Assembly (NCBI RefSeq): GCF_000565195.1
Contig: NZ_CP006720.1
Location: forward strand, 124,001-188,000
Source: Spiroplasma mirum ATCC 29335
Lineage (GTDB): Bacteria > Bacillota_I > Bacilli_A > Mycoplasmatales > Mycoplasmataceae
Length of the DNA stretch: 64,000 nt
Reading direction: 5' to 3'
The notes beneath the pieces are model-generated. The model saw only the letters and a program-made list of their open reading frames with translations, made no database searches and was not told the DNA's origin. Shown piece by piece: positions 1 to 11,025 of this stretch. Made by a program: the position numbers and the translations under genes. Position 1 is the first letter of the stretch, and each line of letters starts with the position of its first letter.

Positions 1-1
1 T

Positions 2-316
2 TTTGTTAAGGATTATTTAGTTAAAATTGATGGCAAAAATTTTTCGTGTTTAGACCGGGGATTTGGGGAAAATGAAGATCGGATTGATATTATTATTCGC
101 CCCGAAGATATTGATATTGTGGCAAAGGGGGACGGTTATTTTAATGGGACAGTGGAGTCGTTAAATTTTAAGGGAGTCCATTGAGAAATTGTGGTGGCAA
201 CTAAACATCGAAAATATTTAATTCATACTACCGACCATGTTGAAGAAGAAAGCGAAGTTGCGGTAAAGTGAAATCCCGAAGATATTCATGTCATGTGAAA
301 AGAAATTGATGATTAG
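2..316 (+). CDS. potA: Spermidine/putrescine ABC transporter ATP-binding protein PotA, C-terminal end
   Basis: This is the last 104 codons of a gene that begins before the window. The visible part has the RPEDI motif at about residue 33 of the fragment, typical of the C-terminal TOBE-like regulatory domain of PotA-type ATPases; the Walker motifs lie outside the window. PotA would energise polyamine uptake at the inner face of the membrane. Three TGA codons are read as Trp and the frame ends at TAG. The next gene, potB, starts 9 bases after the stop, followed by potCD, which is the usual potABCD order. The assignment rests on the domain and on this context. Confidence 0.88.
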
Positions 317-324
317 GTTTCGTA

Positions 325-1308
325 ATGAAAAAAAATCTAGATAAAAAAGAATTCAAATTCTGAATTAAAACTAAAAAATGATTTAAAAAAACTAAATCAA
401 AACTTCGTTCTTTCTTTCAAACATTATCCGCGTGATGTAAAACTCGCTACCATAACATTATTTATAATACCCAAAAAACTAAGTGATTCCAACGAGGAAT
501 TAACCTATTAATCTGACCATACATTATTTTAATGATTTTATTAATTGTAGTTCCACTGTTAATTATTTTATTGTATTCGTTTATTCAACCAACAGGAAAC
601 AGCTTAGTTTTTGAATTTAATTTTGCTAACTTTGCGGCCTTCTTTTCCCAACAAGCCTTTGTGGTGTCCTTATTTTTATCATTAGGTTATGCTTTAATTG
701 CCGCAATTATTGCAATTATTATTGCTTATCCAGTTGCCTATGTCATGGCTTTTTGTAAATCAAAATTATTATCTAAAAATATTTGAATTTTAGTAACTTT
801 ACCAATTTGAATTAACATGTTACTAAAAATTATTGGGTTGAAAACATTATTCCATATGATTGCCCCGGGGCTGTTAGGAACTCCGGTTTCCATTGTTATT
901 GGGATGGTCTATGCTTTTATTCCCTTTGTGATCTTACCGATTTATAATAGTTTGGATAAAATTGATCATTCCTTAATTGAAGCATCACGTGATTTAGGAG
1001 CAAATGGTTTTACGACCTTTTGAAAAGTCATTTTTCGCCAGTCAATTCCGGGAGTTATTACTGGGGGAACTTTATTATTAGTGCAAGCAGCAACTTCGCT
1101 GTTAATCGTAAAATTTATGGGAAATGGTCAAATTAGTATGATTGTTGAAGTTATTAAATCCTACTTTTTTAAAGGAGGTAACTTTGGGTTAGGGGCTGCC
1201 ATCTCGGTAGTATTAGCTGTGATTGTCTTTATCATTATTATTGTTTCAAATTGAATGTCAAAAGTATTTGAAACTAAAAGGGGGAAACGAAATGAGAAAC
1301 TTTCTTAA
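325..1308 (+). CDS. potB: Spermidine/putrescine ABC transporter permease PotB
   Basis: Inner-membrane permease half for polyamine import, 327 residues with TGA read as Trp. A basic N-terminal stretch of about 60 residues precedes the first membrane segment. Several hydrophobic helices follow. The [10 protein letters not shown] sequence near residue 220 is the EAA loop that docks on PotA. The start is the ATG just after the potA stop; no strong Shine-Dalgarno is visible there, so translational coupling is likely. The stop overlaps the potCD start by 17 bases in another frame, again suggesting coupled translation. Length and loop agree with the PotB/PotC family. Confidence 0.93.
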
Positions 1309-3901
1309 ATGTTCTTACATGGGAATTATCTTATTATTTATCTATGTTCCCATTGTAATTTTAATTTTATTTTCTTTTAATAATAGTGATAGTATGGGAA
1401 TTTTCACTGGCTTTTCTGATCGCTGATACCATGAATTATCCCAACAACAATCATTTTTACAAAGTATTATTATTTCGGTCTTTACCGCGGTGATTGCCAC
1501 ATTAGTGTCAACTATTTTGGGAACCTTAGCTGCAATTGGCTTAAGTCGCGCTCGTAAAGTTACCCAAAAAATAACATTATCAATTACTAACATCCCCTTA
1601 ATTAATGCTGATATTATTACTGCGGTTTCATTAATAATGTTATTTATTGCACTAGGAGCAAAATTTGGGTTCTTAACTTTAGTGCTAGCCCATATTTCGT
1701 TTGATGTTCCTTATGTTATTATCACAGTGTTACCTCGTTTACGAAAAATTGATCCGCGTTTAATTGAGGCATCTTTAGACTTAGGTGCGAAGCCATCGCA
1801 AACACTATGAAAAATTATTTTACCAATTTTAAAACCAGCAATTATTTCAGCCGCCGCGATTGCTTTTGCGATGAGTTTTGATGACTTTATTATTTCTTAT
1901 TTTACAGGGGGTGATGATGTTAATGTGGCAACTTTCATTTATACAATGAAGAGAATTAAACCCTTTGTGAATGCTTTTGGAACAATTTGTATTGCAATTA
2001 TTGGTTTTGTAATTATTGGCTGAAACGGGTGAAATATTTATAAGGCAAGTCATGAAAAATTCCGAAAAGAAATGTTAAAAGGAACTTATAAAGATAAAAC
2101 AATGTTGCGTTATGAAATGCGCTTGGCTATGTTATACCATAGTTTAAACAACCAAACTTTAACATATGAAAAAGTTAAAGAACGCTTGCGCACAAAAATT
2201 ATTTATTGAGAAGATAAATATGCCAAAGGACTCGCCTGGGCTAAGAATAAAAAAAATAATTTTATTCTCAAAGAAGAGCGCCGGGAGACAATTAGTGAAA
2301 TTTCGCGGAATAAGTTCCGCTGGTTTATGAAAACTTGAAAACCGATTACTTTAGTAATAATTTGTGCTGGTTCGATTAGTTTGCTAACAGGAGTTTATAT
2401 TACAAACAATATTTATGACCTTGTGGTTGCTAATTGAAGTGGTTATATTACAGATAGTGTCTTAAATGGATTCCAACAAAAATACCATGTTAAAGTTAAA
2501 TATGTTGTGTATGATAGTAATGAAACTCTATACAACAAGTTATACACGACTAAATACGATGTGATGGTTCCTAGTGATTATATGGTTGCCAAATTAGGGG
2601 GGCAAGGAGACTTAGCAAAAATTAATTATATTAAATTAAATGCGGTCGATCCTAATTTCCACCTTGTAAAACCAAATCCTAATTTTGATAGCAAGATTGC
2701 GGGCTATGATGTGAGGTTTAACCAATGGTTTAATGATAAAAATGTTGATGTTAATTATTATCAAAATAATGATATTCAGTTCTATAATACTTGTATTAAT
2801 ACAAATGATAAAAAACCGCCAGCAAGTTGTTTTGACAAAAATAAAATAGTTATGGTTAATAATGGCCTATTAGGAATTCAAAATAAAAATAAAATTGCTA
2901 GCCCTACAATTAATGCTTCAATTACTGACTATAATATTCCATTATTTTGGGGTGATATGTCGTTAGTTATCCGTCCATCTGCTGATAATATTGCTTTTAT
3001 TCGAAATATTTTAAATGAAGAAAATAAAAACCTGCCAGGGACAATTGCTAAATTTGGGATTAGTGAACAAGCATGAACAGCGGACCGCCAACAATATGTT
3101 ATTAATGATGTTTATGATCCCAAAAATGTTACATATTCGAACGGGATTTCATGGGATATTTTATGAAAAGCAGCCCAAGCCGGTAAAAAAGTTCTGTTAA
3201 ATAATGATTATAAAAATCTATTCATGATTGCTAGTGAAAAAAATCGCCAGCAAGTCTTACCAACAACACAGCAAGAAGTTGACAAAGATTTTAATGATTT
3301 AAAAACCTTGTTAAAATATAATAATGTTGCTTTAAAAAATGATGAAATTATTAATGATGTTGGGGATGGCCGTTTTGACTTTGCGTTTATGTATAATGGC
3401 GATGCCATTGCTGCTGACGCTGGTGATAATGGCGAAGGTGGGTTTGCAAATAGTGGACAAGTCGGCAGCGACCACAAATTATTAATAACACATCCTCGTT
3501 TTGCAAAATATAATGCCATCCAACAGAAATTTACTAATATTGAAGGAACCAATATTTGGAGCGATAACTTTGTAATTGCCAAAAACTCAAGACATCAGGA
3601 CTTAGCTTATAAATTTATTAATTATGTAATTCAACACCAATCAGAATTAACTGAAAATGCTGGGTATACTTCTCCATATCAACAAGTGATGGACTATGAA
3701 ATTAACCCGGTCGTAAAACCTGGTGATGAATTAGGACCAATGCTGGACTATAATCGTGAATATGTGCCCGTCTCAAAATGGGATAGTACTCTTAATAACT
3801 ATGTATCTGATCCGATTGCCGCTGATGGACCATTCTATAATGGTAGTCTTGATGACTATCTGGTTAATAAATATAATATTTTAATTGCCAGTAAAAATTA
3901 A
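1292..3901 (+). CDS. potCD: Fused spermidine/putrescine permease and substrate-binding protein PotC-PotD
   Basis: An 869-residue protein joining two subunits that are separate in most bacteria. Residues 1 to about 260 form a PotC-like permease with an EASLDLGAKP EAA loop for PotA. About 90 charged residues follow, then one further hydrophobic helix near residue 355, and then a PotD-like solute-binding domain (for example the segment around YDVMVPSDYM). The fusion tethers the receptor to the outer face of the membrane, replacing the lipoprotein anchor that a cell without periplasm would need. Fused PotCD is known from mycoplasmas and spiroplasmas. ATG 1292 lies behind GGGGG inside the potB end. 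A hairpin terminator follows the stop directly. Confidence 0.93.
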
Positions 3902-3927
3902 AAGATAAGAAGATCTTATCTTTTTTA
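3902..3927 (+). terminator. Rho-independent terminator after potCD
   Basis: Perfect 9-bp stem AAGATAAGA/TCTTATCTT with a 3-base loop followed by a T run, starting right after the potCD stop. Confidence 0.85.
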
Positions 3928-4034
3928 TTTTCACTTTATTTAATATAATTATTTTGGATAAGATACACTAAAATATTGGTTTTAAGAAAGGCATAATAAA
4001 AATAATTACTTAAATTAGAAAGAAGGTTTTTATT

Positions 4035-5118
4035 ATGAAAAAATTACTAAGTTTATTTAGCGCACTAGTTTTTACAACTATTGGTGTGAACAATGTTTTT
4101 GATAACGATAGAATTGAAAAAACAGCAAATAAGATAAAAGAGTTGTATGTTTTAGGAGATAGTTTTTCAGATGTGGGGGTTTTAACAGGAGCAGTTTCTA
4201 GTTTTTTTAGCTGACCACAAGGTTTTAACTGCCAGCAAATTACAGTTAGGGGCTCCTTTTTATAAAAATAGTTCGTTTTCAACGGGACTGGTTGCGGTCG
4301 AAGTTTTAGCAAAAGAATTAAATCTTGATTTAACCATCAGGATGGGAATATCAAATTTCGAGCAATTCATGGTTTCTTAATAAAGAATACTCACATTATG
4401 GTAATAACTACGTATTTGCTGGTTCCCAATTAACACCCCAAGGGAGGTAAGTTTTTATAAACATCCAATTGAATGAGTTAAAAATAATATCTTAAATAAA
4501 TTTGATTTAACTTCGCAATTTCATATGCTTTTAAAACAACATTCTATTAATAAAGATAGTTTGTTTATTGTGGAGAGTAGTAATAATGATATTTTTAATC
4601 AAATGGACAATGAGCAAACTGATGATAATAAATTAGTAGATCAATTAATTAAGACGCTTGGTTCTGTTCTTGACAAGTTAATTAATTCAGGATCTCAGAA
4701 AATTTTGGTTGCCAATGTTGTTAGTCTTTCGAAGACACCGCGATTTGTTAATTATCAAACAGCGTGAATTAAGAAAATTGTTGATAACTATAATAACCAA
4801 TTAAACAACTTACTAAAAAACAAAAAGTCAAAATATGTTCATTTATTTAATTTAGAAAAAGAACTAAATAATTATATCGAATTAGCAAATAAAAGAGGGG
4901 TGGACACCAAAAATGCTGTAGTCCATAAAAATTTGGATAGAGTGAGTTTATTGCGCAGCCTTAGTCTATTTGGGACAGGAGAAATTACAATGAGTTATAT
5001 AAATAATAAAAGTGTAAAAGATCTTAATAATACTTTTTTTCTGGATGATGTGCACACCACCCTGTGAGTTCAAAATCTAGTTGGGAAAGATATGCATCAA
5101 TTTATAAAGAACTGATAA
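4035..5118 (+). pseudogene. GDSL-family lipase/esterase, frameshifted
   Basis: A secreted or membrane-bound SGNH hydrolase in pieces. From the ATG a signal-like hydrophobic N-terminus leads to LYVLGDSFSDVG, the GDSL nucleophile block. The frame shifts near 4250 (into APFYKNSSFSTG), again near 4372 (NNYVFAGSQL) and again near 4443, after which it is open to the stop. The C-terminal block reads FFLDDVHTTLW, the family's D-x-x-H catalytic block, with Thr where the family usually has Pro (DVHPT). A 1-kb reading frame with at least three shifts and family motifs in order is a decayed gene. A basal esterase role is known for the family; nothing suggests that this copy works. Confidence 0.75.
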
Positions 5119-5241
5119 ATTTACCATTTGATTATTTATTTAAAAATGAAATTTTATTTGCATTTTTTTATTTTTTAAAATTTATTTAAAAGGAAATGAT
5201 AACTTTATTTATTAAATAAAAAATAAGTGAGGTGATTTTTA

Positions 5242-5708
5242 TTAAAAAGAAATGATATTTTTTATTAATTCCGTGAAAACAGTGGACCCTGATTCTTTAA
5301 GCAATGGTGATTCTCCCAATGGGACAACCGTAGCAGTGATTTTTCAAAATAAATATCGCTTGCCATTAACAAATGAAAAAGTTATTTCCCCACTCTTATC
5401 CAGTTACTGCCACTCTGTTAGGAACAAGTGTTAACGAAATTTTAGTTAATTATCATTTTGTTTTTTATAATTTTTATCCGTTAGACAAGCAACTTTTAAC
5501 AAGGAAAGTCTTAACAAGTATAACAGTTATTCTCTTATCCAAAGAACAGTTTATTAAATAACATTCTCAAAAACTAATAACAGAAAAACTATTAGAACAG
5601 TTAAATTTTCCGCGGGCAATTATTCCCAATTTATTAAAAATTTTACATAGTAATTTTTTAACAACTTTCCAGATAAAAAGTAACTTACAAAATTATTTGG
5701 GGCCGTAG
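5242..5708 (+). pseudogene. Possible ComEA-like relic
   Basis: Short open stretches in several frames behind a good Shine-Dalgarno (GAGGTGA at about 5229). The first begins KKKWYFLLIPW, like a membrane anchor. Near 5575-5700 the segment ITEKLLEQLNFPRAIIPNLL resembles a worn helix-hairpin-helix repeat. Position immediately upstream of a decayed comEC and intact holA matches the Gram-positive comEA-comEC-holA order. The identification is inference from order plus weak similarity; the stretch could be something else. Confidence 0.35.
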
Positions 5709-5814
5709 TTATAAAAAATACTATAATATTTTATTATTGTTTGTAGTAATTTAATGTTATTAAAACTAAGAAAATTTTAACAGTAATGGTTTTTAATTGT
5801 TATTAATTTTATTA

Positions 5815-7410
5815 TTACTAAGTTAATCATTATTAATAATTTATATTATTTATTATCGTTACCATTAAGTTTCTTGATTTTGTTAGGATGTTGGCAAAAA
5901 AAATTTTGATATATTTTTTTGATAGGGATTGTTGTTATTAGTCATTTAATGATTATTAAATTTAGTTATAGACCACCCTTACATAAAACATTAATGTGTT
6001 ACTTTTTCTCTTAAATAAATTATTAATGTCCATTTTTCCATGACGGAGAACTTGAATCTTAACTTGCGGATTGCATTTTTCTATTTGTATTTAATAAATT
6101 TTAATCTGACAACCTTAAAGGCGGTCATTGTTTTATTTGTAACTTTGTTCAACAATAATTTTTGTAAAAAGAAATTTGATCATAATCAACGATGATGTGC
6201 TAGTTTTTTATTAACATTAGGAGTTTACCCGTTTGCTTTTTAACAGTTGGTTTTATTTATGGTTTTTCAATTACGCTACTTTTTACTAGTATATGGCGGC
6301 AAATAAAACACTTACCTTATTAAAAACAGGTTATTATTCTTAATGCCTTCATTTTTTTAATTGCTAGTGGTTGAAATATTTACTTTAATTTTAGTATTAT
6401 TTTTACGAGCATGTTATTTAATATTATCTTAACGCCCCATTTATGGCAATTATTTTTTTAGCTAATTTTATAATTGTTTTTATTAAACCATTACATTTTT
6501 TCTATTCCTGGTTTTATTTTATCTTATGGCATTATTCTTTGGTATTATTAAAAATTAACTTTAAATGGAATCTTGGCACCCTTAATTTTGTTTTTATTTG
6601 TTGTTATTATTTAATTTTTCTGTTGGCTTGTTACTATATTAAGTGGCTTAAAAAAAATATTAATTATTTTATTCATTATTTTAATTGGAATCATGCTTTC
6701 ATTTAATTTTTTGAGTAAACCAGCGGTTTCTTTAACAATGTTAAATGTTGGAAATGGTCAAACAATTATTATGGAAGATAAATGACATTCAAAAGTTATT
6801 GCTTTTGATTTGGGCTGGGCGCCGGAACAGGATTCTCACCAACTATGGTCAGTGATTATTTACGATGAAAAGGAATCAATTAAATTAGTAAGGTTTTTAT
6901 TTCCCATCATCACCAGGATTATAACAATAATCTGAGCGATGTCCAAAAGAAACTATGGGTTTTTAACTTTTAAATAATAATTTAACAGAGAAAAAATATC
7001 AAATTGACGATTTTACCCTGCAGATTTTGCACCGTAATGAAAATGCTTATAATGAAAATAATAATAGTTTAGTTATTCTGATAACAGTTAAAAATCAATA
7101 TTTTTTGTTGATGGGAGATGCTAGTAAAACAATTGAAGATAAGTTATTAAATTTTGCCTGGCCCCCAATTGATTTATTGCAGGTTAGTTATCATGGTTTA
7201 AGCACTGCTTTTAGTGAAGAATTTATTAGTAAAATTAAACCTAAAACTTGTTTTATTTCAGCGACCCATGACTACCAGCAAAATTTTCCGACTGCTAAAA
7301 CGCTTGCCACATTAAATAAATATCATTGTCAAATTTATCAAACTAATATTTCTCATAATTTAGTTTATAATATTAATGAAAGAGCAAAAAGTTATCTAAC
7401 AACTTTTTAA
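5815..7410 (+). pseudogene. ComEC/Rec2 DNA-uptake channel, decayed
   Basis: Hydrophobic segments in shifting frames (5870-6000, 6443-6706) are followed by a degraded metallo-beta-lactamase-like domain. That domain shows SLTMLNVGNGQTIIM (about 6730), FISHHHQDYNNN (about 6895, the metal-binding motif with Tyr for the usual second His) and MGDASKTIEDKLL (about 7110), the usual C-terminal order for ComEC. The last stretch, 7027-7410, is open for 127 codons. At least four frame changes separate these pieces. In competent bacteria ComEC forms the inner-membrane channel for incoming single strands; this copy cannot. holA begins 23 bases after the end, as in the classical comE locus. Confidence 0.7.
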
Positions 7411-7433
7411 CATATTAATGAAAGGAAAGGCAC

Positions 7434-8402
7434 ATGTTTTTAATATACGGTGAAGATAGTTTTTTGATAAAAACTCAAAAAAATAAGATTTTGGCTAAAA
7501 TTAATCTTAATGATGAATATGAAGTTGAAGAATATAGTTATTTGGAATCACCATTATTAGATATTATTAATGATGCTAATACTGTTGCAATGTTTTCAGA
7601 TAAAAGAATTATTGTTATTAATGATTGTTTTTTCTTAACTGAAGAAAAAATTAAGGCAAAAGTAGATAATAAAAAATATTTGCCTAATTTATTAGAATAT
7701 TTAGAAAATCCCAATCCTAATACTTATTTAATATTTATCTGTCCTGTTAATAATATTAGTAATCGGCTAAAAATCACTAAAAAAATGTTGGCTTTAACTA
7801 GTGTTTTAAAAGCAATCAACTTATCATACCCCGAGTTATTCAAATTTGTTAATGATTTTATTGCTAAACATCATGCTACCATTTCTCAACACGGAGTTGA
7901 AAAAATTATTGAATATTTACCAAATAATTTATATATTATTCAAAATGAATTGCAAAAATTAATCCTGGTTGACTCTCATATTACAGAAGAGATTATTGAA
8001 AATAATATTACTAAGTATTTAGATACGGACATCTTTAAGTTAGTTGATTATTTATTATATAATGATTTAAATAATTTTTTAATTAATTACCATTATTTAC
8101 AAGAACGGGGGTTAAATAATATTGCATTATTGGCCTTAATTGCTAATAGTGTTATTTTAACGCGCGATATCATTATTTTATCGGCCACTAAAAAAACATA
8201 TTCTGATATTGCTAGTACTTTAAAAATTCATCCGTATCGAATTAAAAAAATTTCTGAGTGTTTAAATAAATTTAATATAGAAAAAGCAAATAAAATTATT
8301 ATAAAATTATTTGAAATTGATTATAAAATAAAAAAAGGTATAATAAATGAAGACATTAGTAGTGATTTATTTTTAATTAATTTATTTGATTTAAATGAAT
8401 AG
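7434..8402 (+). CDS. holA: DNA polymerase III delta subunit
   Basis: Clamp-loader delta subunit, 322 residues, close to the usual length. The N-terminus MFLIYGEDSFLI is the standard family start (F-L-x-Y-G-E-D), and the domain continues through an AAA+-like fold without a functional Walker A, as expected. AAAGGAAAGG precedes the ATG at good distance. It sits behind the comEC relic, the conserved position for this gene, and its intactness contrasts with the decay upstream: the essential replication gene was kept and the competence genes were lost. Confidence 0.88.
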   Translation: MFLIYGEDSFLIKTQKNKILAKINLNDEYEVEEYSYLESPLLDIINDANTVAMFSDKRIIVINDCFFLTEEKIKAKVDNKKYLPNLLEYLENPNPNTYLIFICPVNNISNRLKITKKMLALTSVLKAINLSYPELFKFVNDFIAKHHATISQHGVEKIIEYLPNNLYIIQNELQKLILVDSHITEEIIENNITKYLDTDIFKLVDYLLYNDLNNFLINYHYLQERGLNNIALLALIANSVILTRDIIILSATKKTYSDIASTLKIHPYRIKKISECLNKFNIEKANKIIIKLFEIDYKIKKGIINEDISSDLFLINLFDLNE

Positions 8403-8441
8403 ACTATAATGAAAAGATGTTATGGAGATGGTTCAAAAAAA

Positions 8442-9929
8442 ATGAAAGAAAATAAATTATATACCTACATTGCTTATGCTTTATATAATACATTTAAAGA
8501 CGATAACATTAAAGCACAAATTATTGTTAATTCTGAGTTTAAAGCGTTAGTAATCAAACAAATTTGTTCTTTATTAACTTTAGAAAAAGAATTTGATGCA
8601 TCATTTAACGATGAAAAATATACCGTGGCATTTGCGCAAGCGTTAGCCAATGTGACAAATGAATCAGCCACAATTGAAAAAATTGATGGGACAACTTTCA
8701 ATCAATTAGATGAAGACTATGTTGAATATATTAAATATATTTGTGATAATTTTAAAGTTAAAAAAGACTATATTACGCAGGAAAATGTTGTTACCATTGA
8801 TGCCATTGACAAAATTGCTGATTTTGTTGATGAAAAAGCAATTGATAATGCTCGTGATCAGATGAATAAAAAAGCGGCTAAAGGATTGGAAAAAGAACAG
8901 CAGCAAGATTCTGCCCAAAGTACCGGACCGATGATGGGGACTGGAATGGGAATGAATGCTTTTGATCCAAGCAAACTAGACATGGGCCAAATGATGCAAC
9001 AGATGGCTAATATGCCAATTCATCCCCGTTTAGATCCGCGTTTTTATCCTTACCGCACAAAACCTAAATTTATGCCATTATTTAAAAAGATTGTGGCGGG
9101 ATTAGTAATTCTTGCTGCTGTTGGTTTAATTATTTTATGATTATTAGGGTCATTTCTTGGAATTATAATTGATACAAATGTAATTGTTTATAAGTGAAAC
9201 GGTTCTGTCATTATTGTTGGTGGTGGCGCTGACGCGGGCATTCATGTTGGGAATAATAATTTTGTGGGACCATTTCCATTTTCTTCCAAGTTAAAATTAG
9301 CGTTGACTGGCGCTGGTTCAATGAGTTTATTTAGTGGACTATTACCAATTATTCCTGCAATTTTCATGGGCTATGAATTATTAGGAGCAAAGCGTTTTAA
9401 AAGAGATAATTATACTGTTAAAATGCTAACAGTCGGAATTAGTGTTATTATTTTATTATATTCTTCTCTTTCATTAATTAGTATTTTGTTACATAATTAC
9501 GTTAGCAATATTGTTAATGGACTAGGAGTTCCCAAAAGTGGTATTAATGTTGGTGATTCAAGTTTATTTGGTGGAATCCTAACACCCGATTCTGACCTGC
9601 AACAAACGTTAAATAATATTATCAATGAAATTAATAATAGTTCTTCATACAAATTAATTTATGCATTTAGTATTATCTTTATGATTGTGGGATTAGTTGC
9701 TTCAATTGCGACCATTGCCCTAATGATTGTTGCACCTAAACTTGACCGTAATAAATTAGTCCGAGCTAATGAAGAATACCAAAAAGCAGTTAACGCCGCA
9801 ATGCATGGCAAAAAATATATAATAGATCCTTCTTTATTTGACGAAGAATTTAGAGAAGATAATCCGTTTAATTCCTTTGGAAATAAGGATGAAAATAAGA
9901 ATAATAACCAAGATGATGAAGATAATTAA
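8442..9929 (+). CDS. Membrane protein of unknown function
   Basis: I do not recognise the family. From ATG 8442 the protein has 495 residues. Residues 1-140 are soluble and charged, 145-205 are rich in Met, Gln and Pro, then come hydrophobic helices near 218-243, 300-320, 330-352 and 418-440. The tail is hydrophilic and ends in an Asn/Asp-rich run. ATG 8442 is preferred because GGAGATGG lies upstream; an in-frame ATG at 8409, 6 bases after the holA stop, has no Shine-Dalgarno but would give 11 more residues. The gene probably shares a transcript with holA and ends at a strong hairpin. Confidence 0.75.
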
Positions 9930-9952
9930 AGTTCTAATTATCTTTTTAAATT

Positions 9953-9988
9953 AAAAAATAGTAACTACTTTCATAGCTACTATTTTTT
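9953..9988 (+). terminator. Terminator between the membrane protein and rpsT
   Basis: Stem AAAAAATAGTA/TACTATTTTTT extended inward by CTA/TAG with one mismatch. The A and T runs on both sides let it serve both converging transcripts. Confidence 0.8.
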
Positions 9989-10018
9989 ATTTAACACCAG
10001 CCTAATTATTTCCTAAAA

Positions 10019-10271
10019 TTAATTTACACGGATCATTAATTTACTTTTTATTCTCGCTGCTTTATTAGCATGATAAATCCCTTTAGTTACAGCTTTGTCA
10101 ATTAATGAAACAGCATTGTTTACTAAATCATTAGCATTTTCTTGTTTTTCTGCAATTGCTAAATTAGCTTTTTTAATTGCTGTTTTAATTGAAGATTTAA
10201 ATGATTTATTAGCTAAATTAGCTTTTTCATTTTTTTTTGATTCTTTTAACTTGTGATTTGATATTTGCCAT
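10019..10271 (-). CDS. rpsT: 30S ribosomal protein S20, with a +1 frameshift in a poly-A tract
   Basis: Reads MANIKSQVKRIKK, then continues in the next frame as NEKANLANKSFKSSIKTA to a TAA stop, giving an 83-residue S20 of normal length. The join is a run of nine A (nine T at 10230-10238 on the given strand); eight would keep the frame. S20 binds 16S rRNA early in assembly of the small subunit and is normally retained. Shine-Dalgarno AAAGGA precedes the ATG and a good promoter lies upstream. Because the gene is otherwise perfect, I regard the shift as a probable sequence error or slippage site, not as decay. Confidence 0.85.
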
Positions 10272-10308
10272 TAATATTTATTCCTTTCATTTACTTAGAC
10301 ACAAAGGA

Positions 10309-10337
10309 ATTATAGCAAATAGATATATGCGTGTAAA
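10309..10337 (-). promoter_or_regulatory. Promoter of rpsT
   Basis: On the minus strand, -35 TTTACA (10337-10332) and -10 TATAAT (10314-10309) are separated by 17 bases and lie about 38 bases upstream of the rpsT ATG. Confidence 0.7.
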
Positions 10338-10542
10338 TATAAAAACTTAGTTTTTTAGAGAATTTATAATTTTTAGGGTAATAATTATTTTTCTAAATTA
10401 TGAAACTTATTGTTTTTTTATTGTTTAGTTAATTAAGATATTAGCAGGGAAAGTTAAAAACTTATTAACTTTATTTATAACAATTGTAATAACTATATTA
10501 TTTTATTTCCCTAAAATTTTTAAAAGAAAGGAAAATAAAGGA

Positions 10543-11025
10543 ATGGAAAAGTTATTAGCAATTTTTGGCGCTGTTGGTTTAACAGCAACCGGAGCAATCA
10601 GTATTATTGCTTGCCATAAAGAAGAAGCCACAACAACAAGACTTACAGAAGAAGCACAAAACGCTATTAATAGTTACAGTTACATTACATTTACTTTTGT
10701 TAGTAATTTATTTACTAAAGATGGTGCTGGTACTTATTTATTAGTTCAGAATGGTCAAGGAACATTATCATTAATGCCTGATAATATCATTGGTATGAAT
10801 TTGAGCAAAATTAATGGTGTTGACATACCAATGAGTATCTTATCTGCTATGGGTATGGGTAATTTAGTGAGTTTTATAAATAGTCTTAATTTATTAGACA
10901 ACGGAATAGAAAATATATGAAAACAAAGACACATATATAAGAGAGGTTTTCCCTGATGATTACTATTTATAAAATTAAGGAAGCACGACATAGAATCAAT
11001 GATTATATTAATTCTGATAATATAA
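10543..11025 (+). CDS. Truncated surface lipoprotein
   Basis: Starts with a typical mollicute lipoprotein signal ending in the lipobox IIAC, Cys24, so the product would be lipid-anchored on the cell surface. About 100 residues of unrecognised extracellular sequence follow. Reading TGA as Trp, the frame runs past position 10920 and 70 bases into the next gene before meeting TAA at 11025. No lipoprotein terminator is seen. The simplest reading is that the 3' part of a longer lipoprotein was deleted and the stump now abuts the threonine dehydratase relic. AAAGGAAAATAAAGG precedes the ATG. Confidence 0.6.

Noticed and set aside
3208-3582. A 124-codon minus-strand frame inside potCD
   Set aside because: Opposite the solute-binding domain of PotCD, which is clearly coding.
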